A DNA stretch of 64,000 bases from Chenopodium formosanum (lineage: Eukaryota; Streptophyta; Magnoliopsida; Caryophyllales; Amaranthaceae). The translations under genes and the position numbers were made by a program. Each line of letters starts with the position of its first letter. The first letter of the stretch is position 1. This document shows positions 53,537-64,000 of this stretch, one piece after another. A model generated the notes under the pieces. It searched no databases. It saw only the letters and a program-made list of their open reading frames with translations, and was not told where the DNA came from. The stretch lies in the NCBI GenBank assembly GCA_024500155.1, contig CM044869.1:29758501-29822500 (forward strand), written 5' to 3'.

Positions 53537-54487
53537 AAAGCATTTTGAATCAAATGAAAGTCAAATGCATTCAACAAAGCTATTTAAATAAAATGAAAGT
53601 CAAACACATTCAAACAAATCTTTTGGAATCAAATAAAAGTCAAATGCATTCAACAAAGCTATTTGAATCAAATAAATTCAAACACATTCAAAACAAAGGT
53701 TTTTAAATCAAATGAAAGTCAAATACATTCAACAAAGCTATTAGAGTCAAATGAATTCAAACACATTCAAAACAAAGCATTTTGAAGCAAATGAAAGTCA
53801 AATACATTCAACAAAGCTATTTGAATCAAATAAAAGTCAAACACATTCAAACAAAGCTTTTTGACTCAAATGAAAGTCAAATGCATTTAATATTACTATT
53901 TGAATAAAATGAAAGTCAAACATATTCAAAAAAAGGTTTTTGAATCAAATGAAAGTCAAATGCATTCAACAAAGCTATTTGAATCATATGAATTCAAACA
54001 CATTCAAACAAAGGTTTTTTTAACCAAATGAAAGACAAACACATTCAAACAAAGCATTTTGAAGCAAATAAAAGTCAATTGCATTCAACAAAGCTGTTTG
54101 AATCAAAGAATGTCAAACACATTCAAACAAAGCTTTTTAAAGCAAATGAAAGTGAAATGCATTCAACAAAGCTGTTTGAATCAAATAAAAGTCAAACACA
54201 TTCAAACAAAGCTTTTTGAAGCAAATGAAAGTCAAATGCATCTAACAAAGCTAATTGAATCAAATTGAAGTCAAACACATTCAAATAAAGGTTTTTGAAG
54301 TAAATGAAAGTCAATTACTTGAAACAAAGCTATTTGAATCAAATGAATTCAAACACATTCAAACAAAGGTTTTTAATCCAAATGAAAGTCAAAGACATTT
54401 AAACAAAGCATTTTTAAGCAAATAAAAGTCAATTGCATTCAACAAAGCTGTTTGAATCAGATGAAAGTGAAACATATTCAAATAAGG
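53537..54487 (-). repeat. Module S, copy 2
   Basis: About 951 bp, or 12 dimers. Carries GAATCATATGAATTC, AACCAAATGAAAGAC and AATCAAAGAATGTC in the order seen in every S. Confidence 0.87.
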
Positions 54488-55900
54488 ATTTTTGAAGCAA
54501 TTGAAAGTAAAATGCATTCAAAAAAGCAATTTAAATCAAATGAAAGTCAAACACATTCAAACAAAGCTTTTTGATCAATTTAAAGTCAAATGCATTCAAC
54601 AAAGCTATTTGAATCAAATGAAAGTCAAACACATTCAAACAAAGCTTTTGAAGCAAATGAAAGTAAAATGCATTAAACAAAGCTATTTGAATCAGAGGAA
54701 AGTCAAACACATTCTAACAATGCATTTTGAAGCAAATTAAAAGTCAATTGCATTCAACAAAGCTAATTGAATCAAATTAAAGTCAAACACATTCAAATAA
54801 AGGTTTTTGAAGTAAATGAAAGTCAATTGCTTTAAACAAAGCTATTTGAATAAAATGAATTCAAACACATTCAAACAAAGGTTTTTAAACCAAATGAAAG
54901 TCAAAGACATTTAAACAAAGCATTTTTAAGCAAATAAAAGTCAATTGCATTCAAAAAATCTGTTTGAATCAGATGAAAGTCAAACATATTCAAACAAGGA
55001 TTTTTGAAACAAGTGAAAGTAAAATGCATTCAAAAAAGCAATTTAAATCAAATCAAAGTCAAACACATTCAAAAAAATCTTTTTGATCAATTTAAAGTCA
55101 AATGTATTCAACAAAGCTATTTGAATCAAAGGAAAGTCAAACACAATCAAACAAAGCTTTAGAAGCAAATGAAAGTAAAATGTACTTAATAAAGCTATTT
55201 GACTCAAATGAAAGTAAAACACATTTAAACAAAGCTTTTTGAATCAAATGAAAGTCAAACACTTTCAAACAAAGGTTTCTGATGCAAATGAAATTGTAAA
55301 GCATTCAACAAAGCTATTTGAATCAAAAGAAAGTCAAGCACATTCAAACAAATCTTTTAGAAGCAAAAGAAAGTCAAATGCATTCAACAAGGCTATTTGA
55401 ATCAAATGAAAGTCAAATGCGTTCAACAATGCTATTTAAATTAAATGACAGTCAAACACATTCAAACAAAACTTTTTGAATCAAATGAAAGTCAAATGCA
55501 TTCAACAATGCTGTTTGAATCAAATGAATTCAAGCACATTCAAACAAAGGTTTTTAAATCAAATGAATGTCAAACACATTCAAACAAAGCATTCTCAACC
55601 AAATAAAAGTCAATTGCATTAAACATTGCTATTTGAATCAAATGAAAGTCAAACACATTCAAACAAAGCTTTTTGAATCAAATGAAAGTCAAATGCATTC
55701 AACAAAGGTATTTGAATCAAATGAATTCAAACACATTCGAACAAAGACTTTTAAATCAAATGAAAGTCAAATGCTTTCATCAAAGCTATTTGAATCAAAT
55801 GAATTCAAAGACATTCAAAACAAAGGTTTTTCAATCAAATGAAAGTCAAATGCATTCAACAAAGCTATTTGAATCAAATGAATTGAAACACAATCAAAAC
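54488..55900 (-). repeat. Module Y, copy 2 (full length)
   Basis: About 1,413 bp. Y-specific variants include TTTTTGATCAATTTAAAG, AAATTGTAAAGCATTC and GCATTCTCAACCAAATAAAAG. Confidence 0.87.
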
Positions 55901-56850
55901 AAAGCATTTTGAATCAAATGAAAGTCAAATGCATTCAACAAAGCTATTTAAATAAAATGAAAGTCAAACACATTCAAACAAATCTTTTGGAATCAAATAA
56001 AAGTCAAATGCATTCAACAAAGCTATTTGAATCAAATAAATTCAAACACATTCAAAACAAAGGTTTTTAAATCAAATGAAAGTCAAATACATTCAACAAA
56101 GCTATTAGAGTCAAATGAATTCAAACACATTCAAAACAAAGCATTTTGAAGCAAATGAAAGTCAAATACATTCAACAAAGCTATTTGAATCAAATAAAAG
56201 TCAAACACATTCAAACAAAGCTTTTTGACTCAAATGAAAGTCAAATGCATTTAACATTACTATTTGAATAAAATGAAAGTCAAACATATTCAAAAAAAGG
56301 TTTTTGAATCAAATGAAAGTCAAATGCATTCAACAAAGCTATTTGAATCATATGAATTCAAACACATTCAAACAAAGGTTTTTTAACCAAATGAAAGACA
56401 AACACATTCAAACAAAGCATTTTGAAGCAAATAAAAGTCAATTGCATTCAACAAAGCTGTTTGAATCAAAGAATGTCAAACACATTCAAACAAAGCTTTT
56501 TAAAGCAAATGAAAGTGAAATGCATTCAACAAAGCTGCTTGAATCAAATAAAAGTCAAACACATTCAAACAAAGCTTTTTGAAGCAAATGAAAGTCAAAT
56601 GCATCCAACAAAGCTAATTGAATCAAATTGAAGTCAAACACATTCAAATAAAGGTTTTTGAAGTAAATGAAAGTCAATTACTTGAAACAAAGCTATTTGA
56701 CTCAAATGAAATCAAACACATTCAAACAAAGGTTTTTAATCCAAATGAAAGTCAAAGACTTTTAAACAAAGCATTTTTAAGCAAATAAAAGTCAATTGCA
56801 TTCAACAAAGCTGTTTGAATCAGATGAAAGTGAAACATATTAAAACAAGG
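55901..56850 (-). repeat. Module S, copy 3
   Basis: About 950 bp, same unit order as copy 2. It shares GCATTTTGAATC at its start and is followed by X rather than Y. Confidence 0.87.
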
Positions 56851-58021
56851 GTTTTTTAAACAAATGAAAGTCAAATGCATTCAACAAAGCTATATGAATC
56901 AAATGAATTTAAACACATTCAAACAAAGGTTTTTGAATCTAATGAAAGTCAAATGCATTCAACAAACCTATTTGTATAAAATGAAAGTCAAACACATTCA
57001 AACAAAGCTTTTTGAAGCAAATAAAAGACAAATACATTCAACAAAGCTATTTGAGACAAATGAAAGTCCAACACATTCAAACAAAGCCTTTTGAATAAAT
57101 GAAAGTTAAATGCATTCAACAAAGCTATTTGAATCAAATGAATTTAAACACATTCAAACAAAGGTTTTTAAACTAAATGAAAGATTAACACATTTAAACA
57201 AAGAATTTTAAAGCAAATAAAAGTCAATTACATTCAACAAAGCTATTTGAATCAAATGAATTCAAACACATTCAAACAAAGGTTATTCAAATTAATTCAA
57301 ATACATTCAAACAAAGCATTTTGAATCAAATGGAAGTCAAATGCATTCAACAAAGCTATTTGAATCAAATGAAAGTCAAACACATTCAAACAAAGCTTTT
57401 TGAATCAAATAAAAGTCAAATGCATTCAACAAAGCTATTTGAATCAAATGAATTAAAACACATTAAAACAAAGGTTTTTTAATCAAATGAAAGTCAAATG
57501 CATTAAACAAAGCTATTTGAATCAAATGAATTCAAACACATTCAAAACAAAGCATTTTGAAGCAAATGAAAGTCAAATGCATTCAACAAAGCTTTTTGAA
57601 TAAAATAAAAGTCAAATGCATACAACAAAGCTGTTTGAATCAAATGAAAGTCAAACACACTCAAACAAAGCTTTTTGAATCAAATGAAAGTCAAATGCAT
57701 TCGACAAAGCTATTTGAATCAAATGAATTCAAACACATTTTAAACAACGTATTTTGAAGTGAATGAAAGACAAATGCAATCGACAACGCTATTTGAATCA
57801 AATGAAAGTCAAACACATTCAAACAAAGCATTTTGAATCAAATAAAAGTCAAATGCATACAACAAAGAAATTTAAATCAAATGAATTCAAACACATTCAA
57901 AAAAAGGTTTTTAATTCAAATGAAAGTCAACCACATTCAAACAAAGCATTTTTAATCAAATGAAAGTCAAATACATTCAACAGAGCTATTTAAATCAAAT
58001 GAATGTCAAACACATTCAAAC
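56851..58021 (-). repeat. Module X, copy 2
   Basis: About 1,171 bp, the same length as copy 1 and aligned to it at an offset of 4,485. Contains the units with CATTTTAAACAACG and CAATCGACAACGC that are missing from copy 3. Confidence 0.87.
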
Positions 58022-58970
58022 AAAGCATTTTGAATCAAATGAAAGTCAAATGCATTCAACAAAGCTATTTAAATAAAATGAAAGTCAAACACAATCAAAC
58101 AAATCTTTTGGAATCAAATAAAAGTCAAATGCATTCAACAAAGCTATTTGAATCAAATAAATTCAAACACATTCAAAACAAAGGTTTTTAAATCGAATGA
58201 AAGTCAAATACATTCAACAAAGCTATTAGAGTCAAATGAATTCAAACACATTCAAAACAAAGCATTTTGAAGCAAATGAAAGTCAAATACATTCAACAAA
58301 GCTATTTGAATCAAATAAAAGTCAAACACATTCAAACAAAGCTTTTTGACTCAAATGAAAGTCAAATGCATTTAACATTACTATTTGAATAAAATGAAAG
58401 TCAAACATATTCAAAAAAAGGTTTTTGAATCAAATGAAAGTCAAATGCATTCAACAAAGCTATTTGAATCATATGAATTCAAACACATTCAAACAAAGGT
58501 TTTTTAACCAAATGAAAGACAAACACATTTAAACAAAGCATTTTGAAGCAAATAAAAGTCAATTGCATTCAACAAAGCTGTTTGAATCAAAGAATGTCAA
58601 ACACATTCAAACAATGCTTTTTAAAGCAAATGAAAGTGAAATGCATTCAACAAAGCTGTTTGAATCAAATAAAAGTCAAACACATTCAAACAAAGCTTTT
58701 TGAAGCAAATGAAAGTCAAATGCATCCAACAAAGCTAATTGAATCAAATTGAAGTCAAACACATTCAAATAAAGGTTTTTGAAGTAAATGAAAGTCAATT
58801 ACTTGAAACAAAGCTATTTGAATCAAATGAATTCAAACACATTCAAACAAAGGTTTTTAATCCAAATGAAAGTCAAAGACATTTAAACAAAGCATTTTTA
58901 AGCAAATAAAAGTCAATTGCATTCAACAAAGCTGTTTGAATCAGATGAAAGTGAAACATATTCAAATAAG
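58022..58970 (-). repeat. Module S, copy 4
   Basis: About 949 bp and followed by Y. Small differences from copy 2 include CACAATCAAAC near 58,090. Confidence 0.87.
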
Positions 58971-60384
58971 GATTTTTGAAGCAATTGAAAGTAAAATGCA
59001 TTCAAAAAAGCAATTTAAATCAAATGAAAGTCAAACACATTCAAACAAAGCTTTTTGATCAATTTAAAGTCAAATGCATTCAACAAAGCTATTTGAATCA
59101 AATGAAAGTCAAACACATTCAAACAAAGCTTTTGAAGCAAATGAAAGTAAAATGCATTAAACAAAGCTATTTGAATCAGAGGAAAGTCAAACACATTCAA
59201 ACAACGCATTTTGAAGCAAATTAAAAGTCAATTGCATTCAACAAAGCTAATTGAATCAAATTAAAGTCAAACACATTCAAATAAAGGTTTTTGAAGTATA
59301 TGAAAGTCAATTGCTTTAAACAAAGCTATTTGAATAAAATGAATTCAAACACATTCAAACAAAGGTTTTTAAACCAAATGAAAGTCAAAGACATTTAAAC
59401 AAAGCGTTTTTAAGCAAATAAAAGTCAATTGCATTCAAAAAATCTGTTTGAATCAGATGAAAGTCAAACATATTCAAACAAGGATTTTTGAAACAAGTGA
59501 AAGTAAAATGCATTCAAAAAAGCAATTTAAATCAAATCAAAGTCAAACACATTCAAAAAAATCTTTTTGATCAATTTAAAGTCAAATGTATTCAACAAAG
59601 CTATTTGAATCAAAGGAAAGTCAAACACAATCAAACAAAGCTTTAGAAGCAAATGAAAGTAAAATGTATTTAATAAAGCTATTTGACTCAAATGAAAGTA
59701 AAACACATTTAAACAAAGCTTTTTGAATCAAATGAAAGTCAAACACTTTCAAACAAAGCTTTCTGAAGCAAATGAAATTGTAAAGCATTCAACAAAGCTA
59801 TTTGAATAAAAAGAAAGTCAAGCACATTCAAACAAATCTTTTAGAAGCAAAAGAAAGTCAAATGCATTCAACAAGGCTATTTGAATCAAATGAAAGTCAA
59901 ATGCGTTCAACAATGCTATTTAAATTAAATGACAGTCAAACACATTCAAACAAAACTTTTTGAATCAAATGAAAGTCAAATGCATTCAACAATGCTGTTT
60001 GAATCAAATGAATTCAAGCACATTCAAACAAAGGTTTTTAAATCAAATGAATGTCAAACACATTCAAACAAAGCATTCTCAACCAAATAAAAGTCAATTG
60101 CATTAAACATTGCTATTTGAATCAAATGAAAGTCAAACACATTCAAACAAAGCTTTTTGAATCAAATGAAAGTCAAATGCATTCAACAAAGGTATTTGAA
60201 TCAAATGAATTCAAACACATTCGAACAAAGACTTTTAAATCAAATGAAAGTCAAATGCATTCATCAAAGCTATTTGAATCAAATGAATTCAAAGACATTC
60301 AAAACAAAGGTTTTTCAATCAAATGAAAGTCAAATGCATTCAACAAAGCTATTTGAATCAAATGAATTGAAACACAATCAAAAC
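58971..60384 (-). repeat. Module Y, copy 3
   Basis: About 1,414 bp, aligned to copy 2 at an offset of 4,484 with isolated base differences. Confidence 0.87.
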
Positions 60385-61335
60385 AAAGCATTTTAAATCA
60401 AATGAAAGTCAAATGCATTCAACAAAGCTATTTAAATAAAATGAAAGTCAAACACATTCAAACAAATCTTTTGGAATCAAATAAAAGTCAAATGCATTCA
60501 ACAAAGCTATTTGAATCAAATAAATTCAAACACATTCAAAACAAAGGTTTTTAAATCAAATGAAAGTCAAATACATTCAACAAAGCTATTAGAGTCAAAT
60601 GAATTCAAACACATTCAAAACAAAGCATTTTGAAGCAAAAGAAAGTCAAATACATTCAACAAAGCTATTTGAATCAAATAAAAGTCAAACACATTCAAAC
60701 AAAGCTTTTTGACTCAAATGAAAGTCAAATGCATTTAACATTACTCTTTGAATAAAATGAAAGTCAAACATATTCAAAAAAAGGTTTTTGAATCAAATGA
60801 AAGTCAAATGCATTCAACAAAGCTATTTGAATCATATGAATTCAAACACATTCAAACAAAGGATTTTTAACCAAATGAAAGACAAACACATTCAAACAAA
60901 GCATTTTGAAGCAAATAAAAGTCAATTGCATTCAACAAAGCTGTTTGAATCAAAGAATGTCAAACACATTCAAACAAAGCTTTTTAAAGCAAATGAAAGT
61001 GAAATGCATTCAACAAAGCTGTTTGAATCAAATAAAAGTCAAACACATTCAAACAAAGCTTTTTGAAGCAAATGAAAGTCAAATGCATCCAACAAAGCTA
61101 ATTGAATCAAATTGAAGTCAAACACATTCAAATAAAGGTTTTTGAAGTAAATGAAAGTCAATTACTTGAAACAAAGCTATTTGACTCAAATGAATTCAAA
61201 CACATTCAAACAAAGGTTTTTAATCCAAATGAAAGTCAAAGACATTTAAACAAAGCATTTTTAAGCAAATAAAAGTCAATTGCATTCAACAAAGCTGTTT
61301 GAATCAGATGAAAGTGAAACATATTCAAACAAGGG
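60385..61335 (-). repeat. Module S, copy 5
   Basis: About 951 bp, aligned to copy 3 at an offset of 4,484 and followed by X. Confidence 0.87.
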
Positions 61336-62741
61336 TTTTTTAAACAAATGAAAGTCAAATGCATTCAACAAAGCTATATGAATCAAATGAATTTAAACAC
61401 ATTCAAACAAAGGTTTTTGAATCTAATGAAAGTCAAATGCATTCAACAAACCTATTTGTATAAAATGAAAGTCAAACACATTCAAACAAAGCTTTTTGAA
61501 GCAAATAAAAGACAAATACATTCAACAAAGCTATTTGAATCAAATGAAAGTCCAACACATTCAAACAAAGCCTTTTGAATAAATGAAAGTTAAATGCATT
61601 CAACAAAGCTATTTGAATCAAATGAATTTAAACACATTCAAACAAAGGTTTTTAAACTAAATGAAAGATTAACACATTTAAACAAAGAATTTTAAAGCAA
61701 ATAAAAGTCAATTACATTCAACAAAGCTATTTGAATCAAATGAATTCAAACACATTCAAACAAAGGTTATTCAAATTAATTCAAATACATTCAAACAAAG
61801 CATTTTGAATCAAATGGAAGTCAAATGCATTCAACAAAGCTATTTGAATCAAATGAAAGTCAAACACATTCAAACAAAGCTTTTTGAATCAAATAAAAGT
61901 CAAATGCATTCAACAAAGCTATTTGAATCAAATGAATTAAAACACATTAAAACAAAGGTTTTTTAATCAAATGAAAGTCAAATGCATTAAACAAAGCTAT
62001 TTGAATCAAATGAATTCAAACACATTCAAAACAAAGCATTTTGAAGCAAATGAAAGTCAAATGCATTCAACAAAGCTTTTTGAATAAAATAAAAGTCAAA
62101 TGCATACAACAAAGCTGTTTGAATAAAATGAAAGTCAAACACACTCAAACAAAGCTTTTTGAATCAAATGAAAGTCAAATGCATTCGACAAAGCTATTTG
62201 AATAAAATGAAAGTCAAACACACTCAAACAAAGCTTTTTGAATCAAATAAAGTCAAATGCATTCAACAAAGCTATTTGAATCAAATGAATTAAAACACAT
62301 TAAAACAAAGGTTTTTTAATCAAATGAAAGTCAAATGCATTAAACAAAGCTATTTGAATCAAATGAATTCAAACACATTCAAAACAAAGCATTTTGAAGC
62401 AAATGAAAGTCAAATGCATTCAACAAAGCTTTTTGAATAAAATAAAAGTCAAATGCATTGGACAAAGCTATTTGAATAAAATGAAAGTCAAACACACTCA
62501 AACAAAGCTTTTTGAATCAAATGAAAGTCAAATGCATTCGACAAAGCATTTTGAATCAAATAAAAGTCAAATGCATACAACAAAGAAATTTAAATCAAAT
62601 GAATTCAAACACATTCAAAAAAAGGTTTTTAATTAAAATGAAAGTCAACCACATTCAAACAAAGCATTTTTAATCAAATGAAAGTCAAATACATTCAACA
62701 GAGCTATTTGAATCAAATGAATGTCAAACACATTCAAACAA
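61336..62741 (-). repeat. Module X, copy 3 (353-bp duplication, 119-bp deletion)
   Basis: It is 1,406 bp long instead of 1,171. AATGAATTAAAACACATT occurs at 61,931 and again at 62,284, showing a tandem duplication of 353 bp (about nine monomers). Near 62,535 CGACAAAGC joins directly to ATTTTGAATCAAATAAAAG, skipping about 119 bp (three monomers) present in X copy 2. The net change of +234 bp matches the last landmark spacing (2,355 against 2,121). Confidence 0.86.
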
Positions 62742-63690
62742 AGCATTTTGAATCAAATGAAAGTCAAATGCATTCAACAAAGCTATTTAAATAAAATGAA
62801 AGTCAAACACATTTAAACAAATCTTTTGGAATCAAATAAAAGTCAAATGCATTCAACAAAGCTATTTGAATCAAATAAATTCAAACACATTCAAAACAAA
62901 GGTTTTTAAATCAAATGAAAGTCAAATACATTCAACAAAGCTATTAGAGTCAAATGAATTCAAACACATTCAAAACAAAGCATTTTGAAGCAAATGAAAG
63001 TCAAATACATTCAACAAAGCTATTTGAATCAAATAAAAGTCAAACACATTCAAACAAAGCTTTTTGACTCAAATGAAAGTCAAATGCATTTAACATTACT
63101 ATTTGAATAAAATGAAAGTCAAACATATTCAAAAAAAGGTTTTTGAATCAAATGAAAGTCAAATGCATTCAACAAAGCTATTTGAATCATATGAATTCAA
63201 ACACATTCAAACAAAGGTTTTTTAACCAAATGAAAGACAAACACATTCAAACAAAGCATTTTGAAGCAAATAAAAGTCAATTGCATTCAACAAAGCTGTT
63301 TGAATCAAAGAATGTCAAACACATTCAAACAAAGCTTTTTAAAGCAAATGAAAGTGAAATGCATTCAACAAAGCTGTTTGAATCAAATAAAAGTCAAACA
63401 CATTCAAACAAAGCTTTTTGAAGCAAATGAAAGTCAAATGCATCCAACAAAGCTAATTGAATCAAATTGAAGTCAAACACATTCAAATAAAGGTTTTTGA
63501 AGTAAATGAAAGTCAATTACTTGAAACAAAGCTATTTGAATCAAATGAATTCAAACACATTCAAACAAAGGTTTTTAATCCAAATGAAAGTCAAAGAAAT
63601 TTAAACAAAGCATTTTTAAGCAAATAAAAGTCAATTGCATTCAACAAAGCTGTTTGAATTAGATGAAAGTGAAACATATTCAAACAAGGA
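62742..63690 (-). repeat. Module S, copy 6
   Basis: About 949 bp, followed by Y. Aligned to copy 4 at an offset of 4,718-4,720 because of the indels in the preceding X. Confidence 0.87.
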
Positions 63691-64000
63691 TTTTTGAAGC
63701 AAGTGAAAGTAAAATGCATTCAAAAAAGCAATTTAAATCAAATGAAAGTCAAACACATTCAAACAAAGCTTTTTGATCAATTTAAAGTCAAATGCATTCA
63801 ACAAAGCTATTTGAATCAAATGAAAGTCAAACACGTTCAAACAAAGCTTTTGAAGCAAATGAAAGTAAAATGCATTAAACAAAGCTATTTGAATCAGAGG
63901 AAAGTCAAACACATTCAAACAACGCATTTTGAAGCAAATTAAAAGTCAATTGCATTCAACAAAGCTAATTGAATCAAATTAAAGTCAAACACATTCAAAT
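63691..64000 (-). repeat. Module Y, copy 4 (cut by window end)
   Basis: The first 310 bp of Y, with GATCAATTTAAAG and AAATTAAAAGTCAATTGC as in copy 3. The HOR evidently continues beyond the window. Confidence 0.86.

Larger units (their letters stand above)
1..64000. repeat. Satellite DNA array, 39/40-bp A-B dimers (about 79 bp), filling the window
   Basis: Every stretch I read consists of variants of one 39-40 bp monomer. A (39 bp) and B (40 bp) monomers share their first 20 bases (TTTGACTTTCATTTGATTCA) and differ afterwards: A has ATTAGCTTTGTTGAATGCA and B has AAAAGCTTTGTTTGAATGTG. They mostly alternate, giving a dimer of about 79 bp. Consensus GC is 11/39 and 11/40, about 28%. B carries a HindIII site (AAGCTT) and A an NsiI site (ATGCAT), once per dimer. 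No unique DNA, transposon, tRNA, rRNA or protein-coding signal interrupts the array. Its length, AT-richness and HOR structure indicate eukaryotic heterochromatin. I do not recognise the satellite family or the species. Confidence 0.97.
39977..64000 (-). repeat. Reverse-oriented arm of the satellite (type III)
   Basis: From here on every unit is the reverse complement of those to the left: the + strand now reads GAAAGTCAAA with ATGCATTCAAC, and A runs replace T runs. The A monomer mostly has AAAGCTATTTGAATC, whereas the exact reverse complement of the forward-arm consensus would give AAAGCTAATTGAATC. B monomers often have TTTTTGAAGC. A third variant, with AATGAATTCAAACAC followed by AAAGGTTTTTAAATC, is common here and absent or rare in the forward arm. 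This is therefore a distinct subfamily and not just the forward arm turned over. Confidence 0.95.
49631..64000 (-). repeat. S-X-S-Y higher-order repeat of about 4,484 bp, about 3.2 copies
   Basis: Copy 1 runs 49,631-54,590 (4,959 bp, including a 474-bp insertion), copy 2 runs 54,591-59,074 (4,484 bp), copy 3 runs 59,075-63,792 (4,718 bp, net +234), and copy 4 is cut by the window end. A landmark within module S (GTCAATTGCATTCAAC next to AATCAAAGAATGTC) recurs at 51,936, 54,059, 56,422, 58,543, 60,906 and 63,261. The spacings 2,123, 2,363, 2,121, 2,363 and 2,355 alternate because S is followed in turn by X and Y. Copies look nearly identical apart from the indels. Confidence 0.92.

Noticed and set aside
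1..64000. CRISPR-like array (short repeats with regular spacing)
   Set aside because: There are no unique spacers: whole monomers repeat without interruption, and there is no cas gene or leader.
1..64000. Promoters or terminators suggested by many TTGACT and TATAAT-like or A/T-run strings
   Set aside because: These strings are part of every monomer and have no associated gene. Their frequency reflects the repeat, not regulation.

Overview
The whole 64-kb window is satellite DNA. I found no gene, RNA gene, transposon, CRISPR array or unique-sequence island. Arrays this long, AT-rich (about 28% GC in the consensus) and layered into higher-order repeats (HORs) are typical of eukaryotic (peri)centromeric or other constitutive heterochromatin. 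The sequence does not name the species, and I cannot tell plant from animal with confidence.

The basic unit is a dimer of about 79 bp made of two related monomers. Both start TTTGACTTTCATTTGATTCA. Monomer A (39 bp) continues ATTAGCTTTGTTGAATGCA; monomer B (40 bp) continues AAAAGCTTTGTTTGAATGTG. Dividing the window by 39.5 bp gives roughly 1,600 monomers.

The layout has two arms of opposite orientation. From 1 to about 39,976 the units read forward on the + strand; from about 39,977 to 64,000 every unit is reverse-complemented. Forward arm: (1) a 1,042-bp HOR at 1-2,505; (2) a near-identical 6,268-bp tandem duplication, 1,123-7,390 and 7,391-about 13,640; (3) a mosaic of the same 'type I' material to about 19,330; (4) a 'type II' block at 19,330-23,330; (5) a second type I block at 23,330-32,260 containing a 1,905-bp HOR; (6) a second, longer type II block at 32,260-39,750. 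Blocks 4 and 5 form a macro-unit of about 13.1 kb whose type II part recurs in block 6, including a diagnostic 84-bp micro-inversion. At the orientation switch there is a perfect 80-bp inverted repeat (39,753-39,832 with 40,021-40,100) around a 188-bp spacer.

Reverse arm: 39,977-49,630 is poorly ordered 'type III' repeat with only scattered long-range duplications. From 49,631 to the end it becomes a highly ordered HOR of about 4,484 bp with the plan S-X-S-Y. A shared 950-bp module S alternates with two different modules, X (1,171 bp) and Y (1,413 bp). Two copies carry clear indels: a 474-bp insertion equal to six dimers, and a 353-bp duplication with a 119-bp deletion.

Nothing here works as a set of genes. 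The many short open frames are by-products of the repeat: the 79-bp dimer moves the reading frame by one base each time, and one of the three frames is full of stops. The interest lies in array architecture, the inversion and palindrome, and properties of the monomer (no CG or CHG site in the consensus, regular 8-bp palindromes, a TTGACT motif in each unit). All period lengths come from matching landmark variants by eye; identities were spot-checked, not computed.
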